The notes under the pieces are model-generated. The model saw nothing but the letters and a program-made list of their open reading frames with translations. It searched no databases and was not told the DNA's origin. A DNA stretch of 64,000 nucleotides, from the NCBI GenBank assembly GCA_965657335.1, contig CBFHOH010000014.1, positions 59,557-123,556 on the forward strand, read 5' to 3'. Both the position numbers and the translations under genes were made by a program. Below, one piece after another: positions 54,322-62,664 of this stretch; within the stretch, counting starts at the first letter, position 1; the number at the start of each line of letters is the position of its first letter. The DNA is from UBA4582 sp965657335. Lineage in GTDB: Bacteria; Pseudomonadota; Gammaproteobacteria; Pseudomonadales; Azotimanducaceae.

Positions 54322-55554
54322 TCAAGCGCCCGCAGCGAGTTTTGCGGCCATCGTTTTCAATGGACGAGCGCCATTGACCAGGCGCAGACCGCTATTTCGC
54401 AGCCAGCGCATGCCTGGATCATCTGAGCCAAACAGGCGCTTGAACCCTTCCATCACTGCCGCCATCAGCATGTTTTCCGGCTTTCGCCGGTTCTCATATC
54501 GCTTTAGCACTTTTAAGTCGCCCGGGTTCAGGCCTTCCAAGCGACACTGATGCAGTGTTTGTGCTAAAGATTGCGCATCGGCAAAACCGAGGTTAACGCC
54601 TTGTCCGGCCAGAGGATGAATCGTGTGCGCCGCATCTCCAATTAATGCAAGCCCCTCGCGCGTGTACTGCACTGCATGACGCTGGGTTAATGGGAAAGAA
54701 AATCGTTTGTCGGTCGCCATTACTGTCCCGGTTTGCTTGCCCGTGGTCCGCGTTAACTGATCACAGAATCCCTGCGCGTCTAGACCAAGGATTTGTTCCG
54801 GGTCGGTGCTCGACCAAACTATTGAGCAATAACTAGGTGCGCTGAGTGGCAACAAAGCGACCGGGCCATTGGGCGTGAACCACTGCCTTGCGATGTTGTC
54901 GTGAGGCCTTTCAGTTTCAACTGTCGTTACAATCGCGGTCTGGTGATAACTCCAATCGACAGATTTGAATCCGGCAAGTTGTTTCACCCTACTTTGACCG
55001 CCGTCAGCGCCAACTAACAGGCTAGTTTGAATTTCACGGCCATCATTCAATCGGATTTTATGCCCGGACTCTACCTTTTCAACCGACTCTAATGCCGTTT
55101 CAAATAGCATTTCGAGATTATCGAGCACCATTGCCGATTGATAAAGACTTGCAATGATCGCCGTATTCTCCACGATGGTACCAAGGCAGTCCTGTTCAAT
55201 TTCTGAGGCCGAAAAGTCGATTGATGCAGTGCCTTGCGTATCCCAAACAGCCATCCCGGCATAGTCGGCCTTGCAACCGGTGTCATCAGGCCAACCACCT
55301 ATCTGTGAGAGGAAACGCCGGGATTTTCCATTAATTGCGCTAACACGTGGGCTTACCCCCGATGCAAGATTGGCACCCTCTTTCTTCGACTGTCCAACAG
55401 GCATTTTTGAAGTATCTAACGGTGGCTTTTCTGCTGCACACGGTGCTGATTGGCTTTCTATCAACGTTACCTTCAGTCCGCTTTCTCCAAGGGCACACGC
55501 AAATGCCAGCCCAACGAGGCCACCACCTATGATCGCTACATCTGAATTATCCAT
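54322..55554 (-). CDS. ubiH: ubiquinone-biosynthesis FAD monooxygenase (UbiH/UbiF family)
   Basis: A class A flavoprotein hydroxylase of ubiquinone synthesis, about 410 residues. FAD motifs: VAIIGGGLVGLAFACAL at the start, LVGADGGQSRVKQLAG (DG motif) in the middle, and LIGDAAHTIHPLAGQGVNLGFAD near 290. The ATG at 55554 has AGG a few bases upstream; two GTG codons precede it. Gene order ygfB-pepP-ubiH argues for UbiH (C6 hydroxylation). The second paralogue, ubiI, normally next in E. coli, is absent between here and gcvT. Confidence 0.92.
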   Translation of the reverse strand: MDNSDVAIIGGGLVGLAFACALGESGLKVTLIESQSAPCAAEKPPLDTSKMPVGQSKKEGANLASGVSPRVSAINGKSRRFLSQIGGWPDDTGCKADYAGMAVWDTQGTASIDFSASEIEQDCLGTIVENTAIIASLYQSAMVLDNLEMLFETALESVEKVESGHKIRLNDGREIQTSLLVGADGGQSRVKQLAGFKSVDWSYHQTAIVTTVETERPHDNIARQWFTPNGPVALLPLSAPSYCSIVWSSTDPEQILGLDAQGFCDQLTRTTGKQTGTVMATDKRFSFPLTQRHAVQYTREGLALIGDAAHTIHPLAGQGVNLGFADAQSLAQTLHQCRLEGLNPGDLKVLKRYENRRKPENMLMAAVMEGFKRLFGSDDPGMRWLRNSGLRLVNGARPLKTMAAKLAAGA

Positions 55555-55590
55555 CACCACCTCGCCTTTCTGGTCTTGCTAAAGCCCATG

Positions 55591-56925
55591 CTATGCCGCT
55601 CTCATGGCCATTGTCTTTTCAATATCTTCAATCGTTTTCGGGATACCGTGTGTTAGCACTTGATTGCCGTTTTTCGTCACGAGCACGTTGTCCTCGATCC
55701 TGACTCCAATACCCCGGTACCTCGAAGGCACCCCCGCCAAATCTTTCGAAATATAAATACCCGGCTCGATTGTTGTTACCATACCCGGCTCAAACACCCG
55801 CCATTCTTCATCTATTCGATACTCGCCAACGTCGTGTACATCAAGACCCAACCAATGCCCCGTTCGGTGCATATAAAATTTCTTATAAGTCTCATTTGCA
55901 ATTACCGTATCGAGATTCCCTTCCAAAAGATCGAGATCCAGCAGTCCCTGCGAGATTATACGAACGACCGCCTCGTGAGGTTGATTCCAATGATTCCCTG
56001 GTTTCACCATTTCAATTGCAGCTTCCTGCGCTGCGAGTACGATGTTGTATATTTCCTTTTGAGCTTTCGAGAATTTACCGTTTACAGGGAATGTACGCGT
56101 CACGTCAGCGGCATAGCTCTGATACTCTGCTCCCGCGTCTACCAGCACGAGCTCGCCCGACTTCATTAGGTCATCGTTTTCGATGTAATGAAGAATGTTG
56201 GCGTTGTTGCCACTACCAAAAATCGACGGATAAGCCGCTGAACGAGCACCACCACGTAAAAAAGTATGGTTAAGTTCTGCCTCCAATTCATATTCATACA
56301 TTCCCGGCTGAGCTTCTTGCATAATTCGCTTATGAGCATCAGCGGTGATCGCTGCCGCGAACTTCATCACCTCAATTTCCTGCTTGCTTTTAAAAAGCCG
56401 AAGTTCATGAACAAGATGACCCAACTGCACGAACTCTCCCGGCGGGTGAGTGCCTAAGTGTTGACTCGAGGCAATACTATTTACCCAGTTGATGACCCTT
56501 GCATCAAACTCCTGCTGGTGCCCCATCGCGTAATAGAGGCGAGATTTTCCCTCGATTAACCCGGGCAAAATGTCGTCGATATCAGCAATCGGGAAGGCAT
56601 CATCCATGCCGTATAACTGCATGGCTCTTTCTGGCCCGGTAATTTTCCCGTGCCACTGCTCCTGCTCTGGATCCCTTTCTCGACAGAACAAGATGGCTTC
56701 GCCGTGCTCTCTACCGGGTATTAGGACAAAAACCGCCTCGTGCTCGTCAAAGCCCGTCAGGTAATGAAAATCACTGTCTTGGCGAAACAGATAATCTACA
56801 TCACTATTTCTGGCAACAAGGTTTGCCCCGGGTAAAATAGCGATACCATCTTCATCCATCATCGACATGAGTTCTTTTCTTCTGTTCGAAAATTCTCTAA
56901 GGCCAATGCCGGGTTTTGATTTCAT
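55591..56925 (-). CDS. pepP: Xaa-Pro aminopeptidase
   Basis: PepP removes N-terminal residues that precede proline. The 444-residue protein has a creatinase-like N-terminal domain (DVDYLFRQDSDFHYLTGF) and a pita-bread catalytic domain with the five metal ligands in LVDAGAEYQSYAADVTRTF, RTGHWLGLDVHD, TTIEPGIYI and GVRIEDNV. Length matches E. coli PepP. It lies between ygfB and ubiH, co-directional, with gaps below 50 bp. Confidence 0.96.
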   Translation of the reverse strand: MKSKPGIGLREFSNRRKELMSMMDEDGIAILPGANLVARNSDVDYLFRQDSDFHYLTGFDEHEAVFVLIPGREHGEAILFCRERDPEQEQWHGKITGPERAMQLYGMDDAFPIADIDDILPGLIEGKSRLYYAMGHQQEFDARVINWVNSIASSQHLGTHPPGEFVQLGHLVHELRLFKSKQEIEVMKFAAAITADAHKRIMQEAQPGMYEYELEAELNHTFLRGGARSAAYPSIFGSGNNANILHYIENDDLMKSGELVLVDAGAEYQSYAADVTRTFPVNGKFSKAQKEIYNIVLAAQEAAIEMVKPGNHWNQPHEAVVRIISQGLLDLDLLEGNLDTVIANETYKKFYMHRTGHWLGLDVHDVGEYRIDEEWRVFEPGMVTTIEPGIYISKDLAGVPSRYRGIGVRIEDNVLVTKNGNQVLTHGIPKTIEDIEKTMAMRAA

Positions 56926-56972
56926 CGATGACTTTTTCCTGATTTCGTTTTTACAGCAACGTGAGCGCAGTC

Positions 56973-57500
56973 TCAGTGAACAGATTTTCTGGCCGATTCG
57001 AGGTAAATCATTACAGCAGACATTCGCACATACTCAATAATTTCCAGCAGATCGCCTTCATTCTCATCACTGTCAGGCACCTCGAGGTCGAGGGCAGAGA
57101 TTTTTGCCAGATCGGTTAATAATTCTCTGACTTCTTCGCTCAACTCACTGTCCTGAAAACGCCCGGTGACCCCGATACCCGAGAGGAAACCTTGACACCA
57201 TGTGTAGAGGCCCTGGCCTCTCTTTGCGATGCTTTCGTCGTCTTCAGGCAGAAGCAGGTTGAAACCCATCTCGGGATCATCGAGCTCAAGTCCAGCCTGC
57301 AGACTCAATTTTATGACCAAATCGTCCATTTCTTTCGATAGCGAACAATCAAAATGTTGCTCAAAAGCCTTCGCTAACTGAGCACCATCCATCTGAGCAC
57401 CAGCACTCAGCATACCACTGAGAAATCCATGCACCTCAGAGACATTCAAATTAGATTTTTCATTAGCGAATGCTTCGCTAAGGGCGCTAAAATTACTCAT
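56973..57500 (-). CDS. ygfB: UPF0149 family protein YgfB
   Basis: A 175-residue acidic protein of the UPF0149 family: VHGFLSGMLSAGAQ near residue 25, LYTWCQGFLSGIGV near 100 and a C-terminus rich in EYVRMSAVMIYLE. It is the first gene of ygfB-pepP-ubiH. In Pseudomonas YgfB dampens an AlpA-controlled programme linked to beta-lactam resistance; whether that applies here is not known. Confidence 0.93.
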   Translation of the reverse strand: MSNFSALSEAFANEKSNLNVSEVHGFLSGMLSAGAQMDGAQLAKAFEQHFDCSLSKEMDDLVIKLSLQAGLELDDPEMGFNLLLPEDDESIAKRGQGLYTWCQGFLSGIGVTGRFQDSELSEEVRELLTDLAKISALDLEVPDSDENEGDLLEIIEYVRMSAVMIYLESARKSVH

Positions 57501-57626
57501 ACGATATTCAACCCAGCGATTTAGTCGACAGAAAGTGGAACCGGATAATTCGTTTTCACGGGGCGGTTCCAGACCCTACATACTATGCGTAAGCATACTA
57601 AAAATGGTGCGTTGATCCTAACCGGA

Positions 57627-57656
57627 TTGACCTCCCCCGAGACCACCCTTTATAGT
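57627..57656 (+). promoter_or_regulatory. sigma70-type promoter for the zapB-like/zapA unit
   Basis: TTGACC (57627-57632) and TATAGT (57651-57656) are separated by 18 bp. The predicted start is near 57663, about 20 bp before the ATG. It is the clearest -35/-10 pair I found in the window. Confidence 0.6.
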
Positions 57657-57684
57657 AGCGCGATCAATCTCATGATGAAGATCC

Positions 57685-57885
57685 ATGGATACAAAAGACC
57701 TTGAAGCAAAAATCGACGAGCTCATCCACCTGATAGACGAACTTGAGCAGAAGCAAGGATCCATATCAGCGGATCAAGATGCCTGGCAGGAGGAGCGAAG
57801 CCGTTTACTCGAAAAAAATGAGCTGGCTAGAACAAAGGTTGAGGCGATGATTCAGCGTCTAAAAACACTGGATCAGGATCAGTAA
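57685..57885 (+). CDS. small coiled-coil protein (TIGR02449/ZapB-like)
   Basis: A 66-residue, highly charged protein that is almost wholly a heptad-repeat coiled coil (LEAKIDELIHLIDELEQKQ and later LLEKNELARTKVEAMIQRL). It belongs to the short family found upstream of zapA in Pseudomonas relatives. A role with ZapA in Z-ring organisation is inferred from size, coiled coil and position only. GAAG lies a few bases before the ATG. The gap to zapA is 70 bp. Confidence 0.8.
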   Translation: MDTKDLEAKIDELIHLIDELEQKQGSISADQDAWQEERSRLLEKNELARTKVEAMIQRLKTLDQDQ

Positions 57886-57955
57886 CTGTTCCCGCCGCTG
57901 GTTACGAGAACGTTTAACTTAACTCCCTGCTAAACTCAAAAAGTGAGCATGCAAC

Positions 57956-58276
57956 ATGAGTAACGCCGACAACACGGAAACTGTGACTGTTTCGATTCTG
58001 GATAAGGATTACAAAATCACTTGTAAGCCAGAAGAAGTCACCGCGCTCATGCATTCATCTAATTACGTCGATGGCAAGATGCGTGAGATAAAATCTGGCG
58101 CAGCGATATTGAGCCTCGACAGGATCGCGGTGATGACAGCGCTGAATCTAGCGAATGAGTTTCTCGCCGAAAAGAAAAAAGCCGACTCGGTCATTGATTC
58201 AAAATCCAATGAAATCAACCAATTGACCGATAAGCTCGATCAAGCGCTAATTCGTCTCAAATCTATTAATCGTTAA
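57956..58276 (+). CDS. zapA: cell division protein ZapA
   Basis: ZapA cross-links FtsZ protofilaments. The 106-residue protein has the globular N-terminal head VTVSILDKDYKITCKPEE and LDRIAVMTALNLANEFL, followed by a C-terminal coiled coil (NEINQLTDKLDQALIRL). It sits directly before 6S RNA and the cyclo-ligase gene, the conserved zapA-ssrS-ygfA order. Confidence 0.95.
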   Translation: MSNADNTETVTVSILDKDYKITCKPEEVTALMHSSNYVDGKMREIKSGAAILSLDRIAVMTALNLANEFLAEKKKADSVIDSKSNEINQLTDKLDQALIRLKSINR

Positions 58277-58289
58277 GTCCAACTTCGTA

Positions 58290-58295
58290 TATACT
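58290..58295 (+). promoter_or_regulatory. -10 element of the 6S RNA gene
   Basis: TATACT, overlapping TATATA at 58288, lies about 6 bp before the presumed 5' end of 6S RNA. The -35 region overlaps the end of zapA and is not clear. Confidence 0.4.
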
Positions 58296-58301
58296 TATTG
58301 T

Positions 58302-58482
58302 CACCTCCCTGGGTTGTTTGCCAGTCGTTATGTCCTCGACCCTTTAAGCGCAAACCAGGAGGTCTTTTTCCACGGTGAGTGTGCACGTCCGGTTTTCCGG
58401 AACGCCTGTAGCCTGTTAGAGACCACCGCCTTGAACCGCTGGGTTCAAGGGCCTATACAGACAGCGGCAATTTGGGGAACTT
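58302..58482 (+). ncRNA. ssrS: 6S RNA
   Basis: 6S RNA imitates an open promoter and sequesters sigma70 RNA polymerase in stationary phase. The 3' half has the diagnostic hairpin CCTTGAACC-GCT-GGGTTCAAGG. The 5' strand CCCTGGGTTGTTTGCC pairs in part with GGCAATTTGGGG at the 3' end to close the long stem, and the middle forms an open bubble near the expected position. The length of about 180 and the site between zapA and the 5-formyl-THF cyclo-ligase gene are as in other gammaproteobacteria. Ends are approximate to within about 5 bases. Confidence 0.92.
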
Positions 58483-58501
58483 GTTTCTGATCGAGAACGT
58501 G

Positions 58502-59101
58502 ATGAACAACCAGCAACGTCATCGGTTGAGAAAAACTGCTCGTGTCGCACGCAGGCGCATCTCTCCGGAGTACCAACAATACGCTGCCCAGCGTGCCTGT
58601 GATTTTCTTCAGTCTGATTCAGTGTTTGTGAGGTCGCAGCATCTTGCGTTCTACGTTGCTTTTGAAGGTGAGCTTAATCCCGAGAAAATGGCGCAGCGCG
58701 CCGAAAATCTGGGCAAAAAAAGTTACCTGCCACTGATCTCTGATTGCATCAGGTCTTGGGAAAGAACCAGGCTGCTATTTCAACCGTACCGTCCCAGCGA
58801 TGACAAGCTGACACCCAACAAGTATGGCATTCCAGAACCTCTCTACTCACCGCAACTCACCATTGCCCCGGCGATGCTTGATCTCGTCATCATGCCGTTG
58901 GTTGCTTTCGACTCGCAGTTCAACCGGCTCGGCATGGGCAAAGGGTATTACGATCGGACGTTCGGCGGGAGTTTGAGGTGGCGGCGACCTCGTCTGCTAG
59001 GCGTTGCCTATGCCTCCCAGCAGCTTAAAAAGCTTGATTCAAACTTGCTCGACGTACCTCTGGATGGCGTCTTGACGGAGGAAGGCATTAACTGGAAGTA
59101 A
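58502..59101 (+). CDS. ygfA: 5-formyltetrahydrofolate cyclo-ligase
   Basis: The enzyme uses ATP to convert 5-formyl-THF to 5,10-methenyl-THF. From the ATG at 58502 it has 199 residues; a TTG at 58472 would put the N-terminus inside 6S RNA and is rejected. The ATP/folate motif NRLGMGKGYYDR is present, as is LPLVAFDSQ before it. In relatives it is co-transcribed with 6S RNA. It links functionally to the glycine cleavage operon nearby, which also feeds the folate pool. Confidence 0.93.
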   Translation: MNNQQRHRLRKTARVARRRISPEYQQYAAQRACDFLQSDSVFVRSQHLAFYVAFEGELNPEKMAQRAENLGKKSYLPLISDCIRSWERTRLLFQPYRPSDDKLTPNKYGIPEPLYSPQLTIAPAMLDLVIMPLVAFDSQFNRLGMGKGYYDRTFGGSLRWRRPRLLGVAYASQQLKKLDSNLLDVPLDGVLTEEGINWK

Positions 59102-59167
59102 GAGACTGAGGAGCGACGGGCTTAGGGCCAAAAACACGAGGAGGATTGTAATTTGACTAACAGCTGG

Positions 59168-59260
59168 TCAAAAACCCAAAACTTGGCCAATTGCATTCAC
59201 AGCCACACCGAGCGCAAAAACCACGAAAAGTACCATAACCAAGTCGGGACGTTTTTTCAT
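59168..59260 (-). CDS. 30-residue single-pass membrane peptide
   Basis: A 30-codon reading frame on the minus strand, ATG at 59260 to TGA at 59168. It starts MKKRPDLVMVLFVVFALG, continues with a hydrophobic stretch (AVNAIGQVLGF) and stops. The N-terminus is basic (KKRP), then one helix of about 20 apolar residues, so an N-in membrane anchor is likely. AGG lies 8 bases before the ATG. It fits a loose class of tiny MKKRPDLV-type membrane proteins I recall from gammaproteobacteria, but I cannot name it. It is the only coding candidate in the 414-bp gap between ygfA and def. Confidence 0.6.
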   Translation of the reverse strand: MKKRPDLVMVLFVVFALGVAVNAIGQVLGF

Positions 59261-59279
59261 AGAATACGCCTAAAAGGGC

Positions 59280-59327
59280 TTTGCCAAGTGATTTAGAAGG
59301 TTGGTTAAGATATAACCAGAGGGCAAA
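59280..59327. repeat. nested inverted repeats upstream of the small peptide gene
   Basis: TTTGCC (59280-59285) pairs with GGCAAA (59322-59327). Inside it, TGGTTA (59302-59307) pairs with TAACCA (59313-59318) around AGATA. In the minus-strand transcript this is a two-stem leader ending about 20 bases before the peptide start codon. Confidence 0.4.
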
Positions 59328-59473
59328 ATAAGCAAGACTTATATCATACTATTTATTATATTTGGGTCACTATCACGATATATGCCAAGACAAATTTCCA
59401 TATTGGTTAAATTGACCTGCGAAGGCACCACAGGTAATTGGTACCTTATTCCATGCTTTTACGGCGCTTGCCC

Positions 59474-59496
59474 ATTCAGGTATTCTCGACCTGAAT
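59474..59496. repeat. inverted repeat in the def leader
   Basis: ATTCAGGT (59474-59481) and ACCTGAAT (59489-59496) are a perfect 8-bp inverted repeat with a 7-base loop, 19 bp before the def ATG and just upstream of its AGGAC ribosome site. It may be an operator or an mRNA hairpin. The rest of 59328-59473 is AT-rich and shows no gene. Confidence 0.45.
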
Positions 59497-59515
59497 CCAA
59501 TATTTAGGACAAACC

Positions 59516-60055
59516 ATGGCTGTTAAGGAAATCATCAGGCTGGGTCACCCGACACTTCGCCAAACCGCCGTCCCGTTTCCCCTGGAGAAGATTCAATCAG
59601 CGGAATTCAACGAATTGGTTGATGACCTAAGGCAGACGCTTGCAGATAGCGGTGGTATCGGACTCGCCGCGCCACAAATCAACGTTTCCGTTCAAGTTGC
59701 TGTCATCGAGATTTCAAACCCCAAAACCCGCTACGGAGAGATCGAAACCTTGCCTTTCACCGTTTTCGTGAACCCCGTGATTTCAGTTCTGAACCCCGAG
59801 ATTGCCGGATACTGGGAGGGGTGCCTCTCCGTGCCTGGCATGATGGGGTTTGTCGAGCGACCACAACATATTAAAGTCGATTACTTTGATGATCAGGGGC
59901 ATGCGCAGACACTCGAACTCACCGGCTTTATGGCAACCGTATTCCAACACGAATTTGATCACCTGTACGGCGAACTCTATGTCGACAAGCTGACTGACCC
60001 CGCTCTTTTTTGTTTTGAAGAAGAGTATTTAAAATTCCACGTTAACCATGAATAG
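59516..60055 (+). CDS. def: peptide deformylase
   Basis: Def removes the formyl group from nascent N-terminal Met. The 179-residue protein has all three motifs: GGIGLAAPQ (47-54), EGCLSVPG with the metal Cys103, and QHEFDHL with His145, Glu146 and His149. AGGAC precedes the ATG. The usual partner fmt is not adjacent; the gene stands alone between two long gaps, so it may be a second deformylase besides a def-fmt copy elsewhere. Confidence 0.95.
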   Translation: MAVKEIIRLGHPTLRQTAVPFPLEKIQSAEFNELVDDLRQTLADSGGIGLAAPQINVSVQVAVIEISNPKTRYGEIETLPFTVFVNPVISVLNPEIAGYWEGCLSVPGMMGFVERPQHIKVDYFDDQGHAQTLELTGFMATVFQHEFDHLYGELYVDKLTDPALFCFEEEYLKFHVNHE

Positions 60056-60589
60056 GGGATTAATCATTCCCGCACTGGTGCGGTTCACCGGTTAATTTTT
60101 ATTCCATCGTTTCGCTACGTCACATGTGAATATTGAATCAAAAACCCGCCGCCTCTTGCTTGGGACTTTAACTCGCACGCGCTCATAGATGTTTCTAAAA
60201 ACGCAATCGGTTTCATTAAACGGAATTACCGATCCAGAGAAACATCGACGCAACAATCGTAACACTTCGATAAGAAAATTCTGAAAGCACTACGTAGTGA
60301 CCAAACAGGTCATCCAGTGGTAGGCCCCGGCAAGGCAACTTAGTAAATTCGTTATCGAGACTCTAGCAAGCATGAGCTAATCATGCATCGCCAAAATAAC
60401 CTTAAGACGAATTTTCGCACCCTACCTGAAACGTGACGAAACCCACCACTTGGTTACAACCTTGCTGTTGCATAGTGATGGGGCCTATGATGATCTTACA
60501 CAACATAATTTACGAAGCCGATCACAACCTAGACGCTCTCGACGAATCGTGGCAGAGTTTTGCTGACAGAAACATAGGAGAAAACCATA
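60056..60589. other. 534-bp region without a firm gene
   Basis: A hairpin CCGCA-CTGG-TGCGG (60070-60083) lies 15 bp after the def stop and, with the T-rich stretch about 15 bases further on, may be its terminator. The rest holds no recognisable RNA. A 37-codon frame at 60487-60600 (MMILHNIIYEADHNLDALDE...) ends across the start of the next gene; it has no clear ribosome site and I do not call it. The promoter of the following oxygenase block must be here. Confidence 0.4.
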
Positions 60590-61183
60590 ATGTCCAGTGA
60601 AGAACATGAAGTTGTATCAATCTATCCTTTCAATGAAGAGTCCCGGGAAGACCTGCTTAACAAGGCAAGAGAATGTACCTTTAACTGGTCGACCAAAGAC
60701 GGCTGGCCGGTTGGCGTTATTCATGCATTTGTATGGCGTAATGGCAGTGGTTGGATTACCTGCGGTGTTCATCGACACAGAGTTGCAGCGATAAAACGAG
60801 ATCCGCGCTGTTCCGTGGTTGTTAGCGGCGTGTCTGCCCCCAATGGACCCAATGGTGCAATCACGTTCAAGGGGCGAGCAGTCATCCATGACGATGAGGA
60901 AACCAAACGCTGGTTCTATCCTGCACTTGCCCGCGGCCCTTACACGGGTATGGAGGGCGATCTAACCGCAGAGCAAGAGGCACAAGCGAAAGCTTTTGAA
61001 GAGCGACTCGATTCGCCACTTCGGGTGATCATCGAAATCGTGCCAGAAAAGTGGATTATGCTCGACAGCGATAAGATGGCGAAAGATACCGCAGGACAGT
61101 TAGCCGACGAGGAGCGAGGTCCAAAACTGGAAGCCGATTCCCAGCGTATGCCTGCTGAACTTGATAAAAGAGGCATTAGCTAG
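60590..61183 (+). CDS. pyridoxamine-5'-phosphate-oxidase-fold flavoprotein
   Basis: A 197-residue split-barrel protein of the PPOX superfamily, which binds FMN or F420. Typical segments are STKDGWPVGVIHAFVWRNGSGWITCG, HRHRVAAIKRDPRCSVVVSG, and ITFKGRAVIHDDEE. A strong AGGAG lies upstream of the ATG. It is followed 3 bp later by the carotenoid oxygenase gene, so the two are one unit. The substrate is unknown. Confidence 0.75.
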   Translation: MSSEEHEVVSIYPFNEESREDLLNKARECTFNWSTKDGWPVGVIHAFVWRNGSGWITCGVHRHRVAAIKRDPRCSVVVSGVSAPNGPNGAITFKGRAVIHDDEETKRWFYPALARGPYTGMEGDLTAEQEAQAKAFEERLDSPLRVIIEIVPEKWIMLDSDKMAKDTAGQLADEERGPKLEADSQRMPAELDKRGIS

Positions 61184-61186
61184 GTT

Positions 61187-62614
61187 ATGCGTATTTCAGA
61201 TATCGCAGACCCTACTGTTCCCTACTTTCGTGGAAACTTTGCGCCAGTTCAATCGCAGCTTAATGAGCCTTGCATTGAGGTGATGGGTACAATTCCGGAC
61301 GCATTGAACGGGGCTTTCTTGCGTATCGGTGCTAACCCTGTGTTCGTCAACAACCCCGATTCATACCATCCCTTCGCAGGGGATGGGATGATTCACGAGG
61401 TCGTATTTGAGCATGGAAAAGCATCATATCGAAACCGATTCGTGGAAACGGAAGGCCACCTGGCGGAGCAAAAGGTGGGTGGGCTCATATGGGATGGCAT
61501 AAACACCAAACCTGAAGACATCGAGCAATATGGCCCATCTAAAAACATTGCTAATACCGCCATGATTTTTCACGGCGGTAAGTTTCTTGCTTTGCAGGAG
61601 AGTGCCGCTCCTTTTGAACTAGTTTTGCCTGATCTCGATCCTGTTGGAGAGGTAGATTACGGTGGACGCCTAAAACACGCTTTTTCCGCTCATCCAAAGA
61701 TTGATCCGAGAACGGGGGAGCTAATTTCCTACGGTTATAACGTTACAGATGCGCCCTATTGCGCTGTATCACTGATCAATCGTGAAGGTGAACTTGTACA
61801 CACGACTCATGTCGAGATACCTAAGCCTGTAATGATGCATGACTGCGCCATTACGGAAAATTACACGGTTATTATGGATCTGCCCTGTGTATTTGACTTC
61901 GAACGTATGGCCGCGGGGAAAAGTATCCTGTACTTCGAACCAGATAATGGTTCCCGTTTCGGCTTACTTGCGCGAGGTGCAGATGGCGAAACAATAAGAT
62001 GGTTCGATGTCGAAAGCTGCTACTGCTACCACACAGTAAATGCCTTCGAACATGGCGATGAGGTGATTGTCGAGGGCTGTCGCTCGGAGCGAAACAGCAT
62101 CGGTGATGATACCAAGCCACAGCCAGGCGATCGAAGCGACTTACCCATGCTGTATCAATGGCGCTTCAATCTAAAAACCGGTGAGGTAGTCGAACGCAAG
62201 CTCGATCAAGACTGGGGAAGTGAATTCGCACGTATCAACGAAGCGTTCATGGGCGTCAGAAATCGATATGCCTACGCAGCGAGAATTGCCGGCGACAACC
62301 TAGAGTCTGGCTTTGACGGCATTATTAAATATGACCTTGTTAAAGAGACCAGCAGCCATTATCCGTATGGACCTGGTCGTTTAGGCGGAGAACCGATATT
62401 TGCGCCCAGACCAAATGGTAAGCATGAAGAAGATGGATGGGTGATTGGATTTGTTTGGGATGAACAACTCAAACGCAGCGAATGTATTATTCTCGATGCG
62501 GCTAACTTTGAACAGGGTCCGGTTGCGCAAATCGTCATGCCAGCACGCGTCCCCTTTGGCTTTCACTCTGCCTGGGTTGATCAAGAGACCTGGGAGGCTC
62601 CTCTGTCGCGCTAG
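61187..62614 (+). CDS. carotenoid oxygenase family protein
   Basis: A 475-residue iron(II) dioxygenase of the carotenoid-cleavage (RPE65/lignostilbene dioxygenase) family. The four iron-binding histidines are in place on the seven-bladed propeller: His169 (AFSAHPKID), His218 (VMMHDCAIT), His282 (CYHTVNAFE) and His460 (PFGFHSAW). GDGMIHEVVFEHGKASYRNRFV is the N-terminal signature. It may cleave an apocarotenoid or a stilbene-type lignin fragment; sequence alone does not decide. It lies between a PPOX flavoprotein and a luciferase-like monooxygenase gene. Confidence 0.92.
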   Translation: MRISDIADPTVPYFRGNFAPVQSQLNEPCIEVMGTIPDALNGAFLRIGANPVFVNNPDSYHPFAGDGMIHEVVFEHGKASYRNRFVETEGHLAEQKVGGLIWDGINTKPEDIEQYGPSKNIANTAMIFHGGKFLALQESAAPFELVLPDLDPVGEVDYGGRLKHAFSAHPKIDPRTGELISYGYNVTDAPYCAVSLINREGELVHTTHVEIPKPVMMHDCAITENYTVIMDLPCVFDFERMAAGKSILYFEPDNGSRFGLLARGADGETIRWFDVESCYCYHTVNAFEHGDEVIVEGCRSERNSIGDDTKPQPGDRSDLPMLYQWRFNLKTGEVVERKLDQDWGSEFARINEAFMGVRNRYAYAARIAGDNLESGFDGIIKYDLVKETSSHYPYGPGRLGGEPIFAPRPNGKHEEDGWVIGFVWDEQLKRSECIILDAANFEQGPVAQIVMPARVPFGFHSAWVDQETWEAPLSR

Positions 62615-62664
62615 CGTCTTCCTTACCATCTCTAAACACTGAATACAGGAATTACAAGAACGTC

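Noticed and set aside
58472..58501. TTG start for the cyclo-ligase gene
   Set aside because: It falls within the 3' strand of 6S RNA; the ATG at 58502 gives the family N-terminus.
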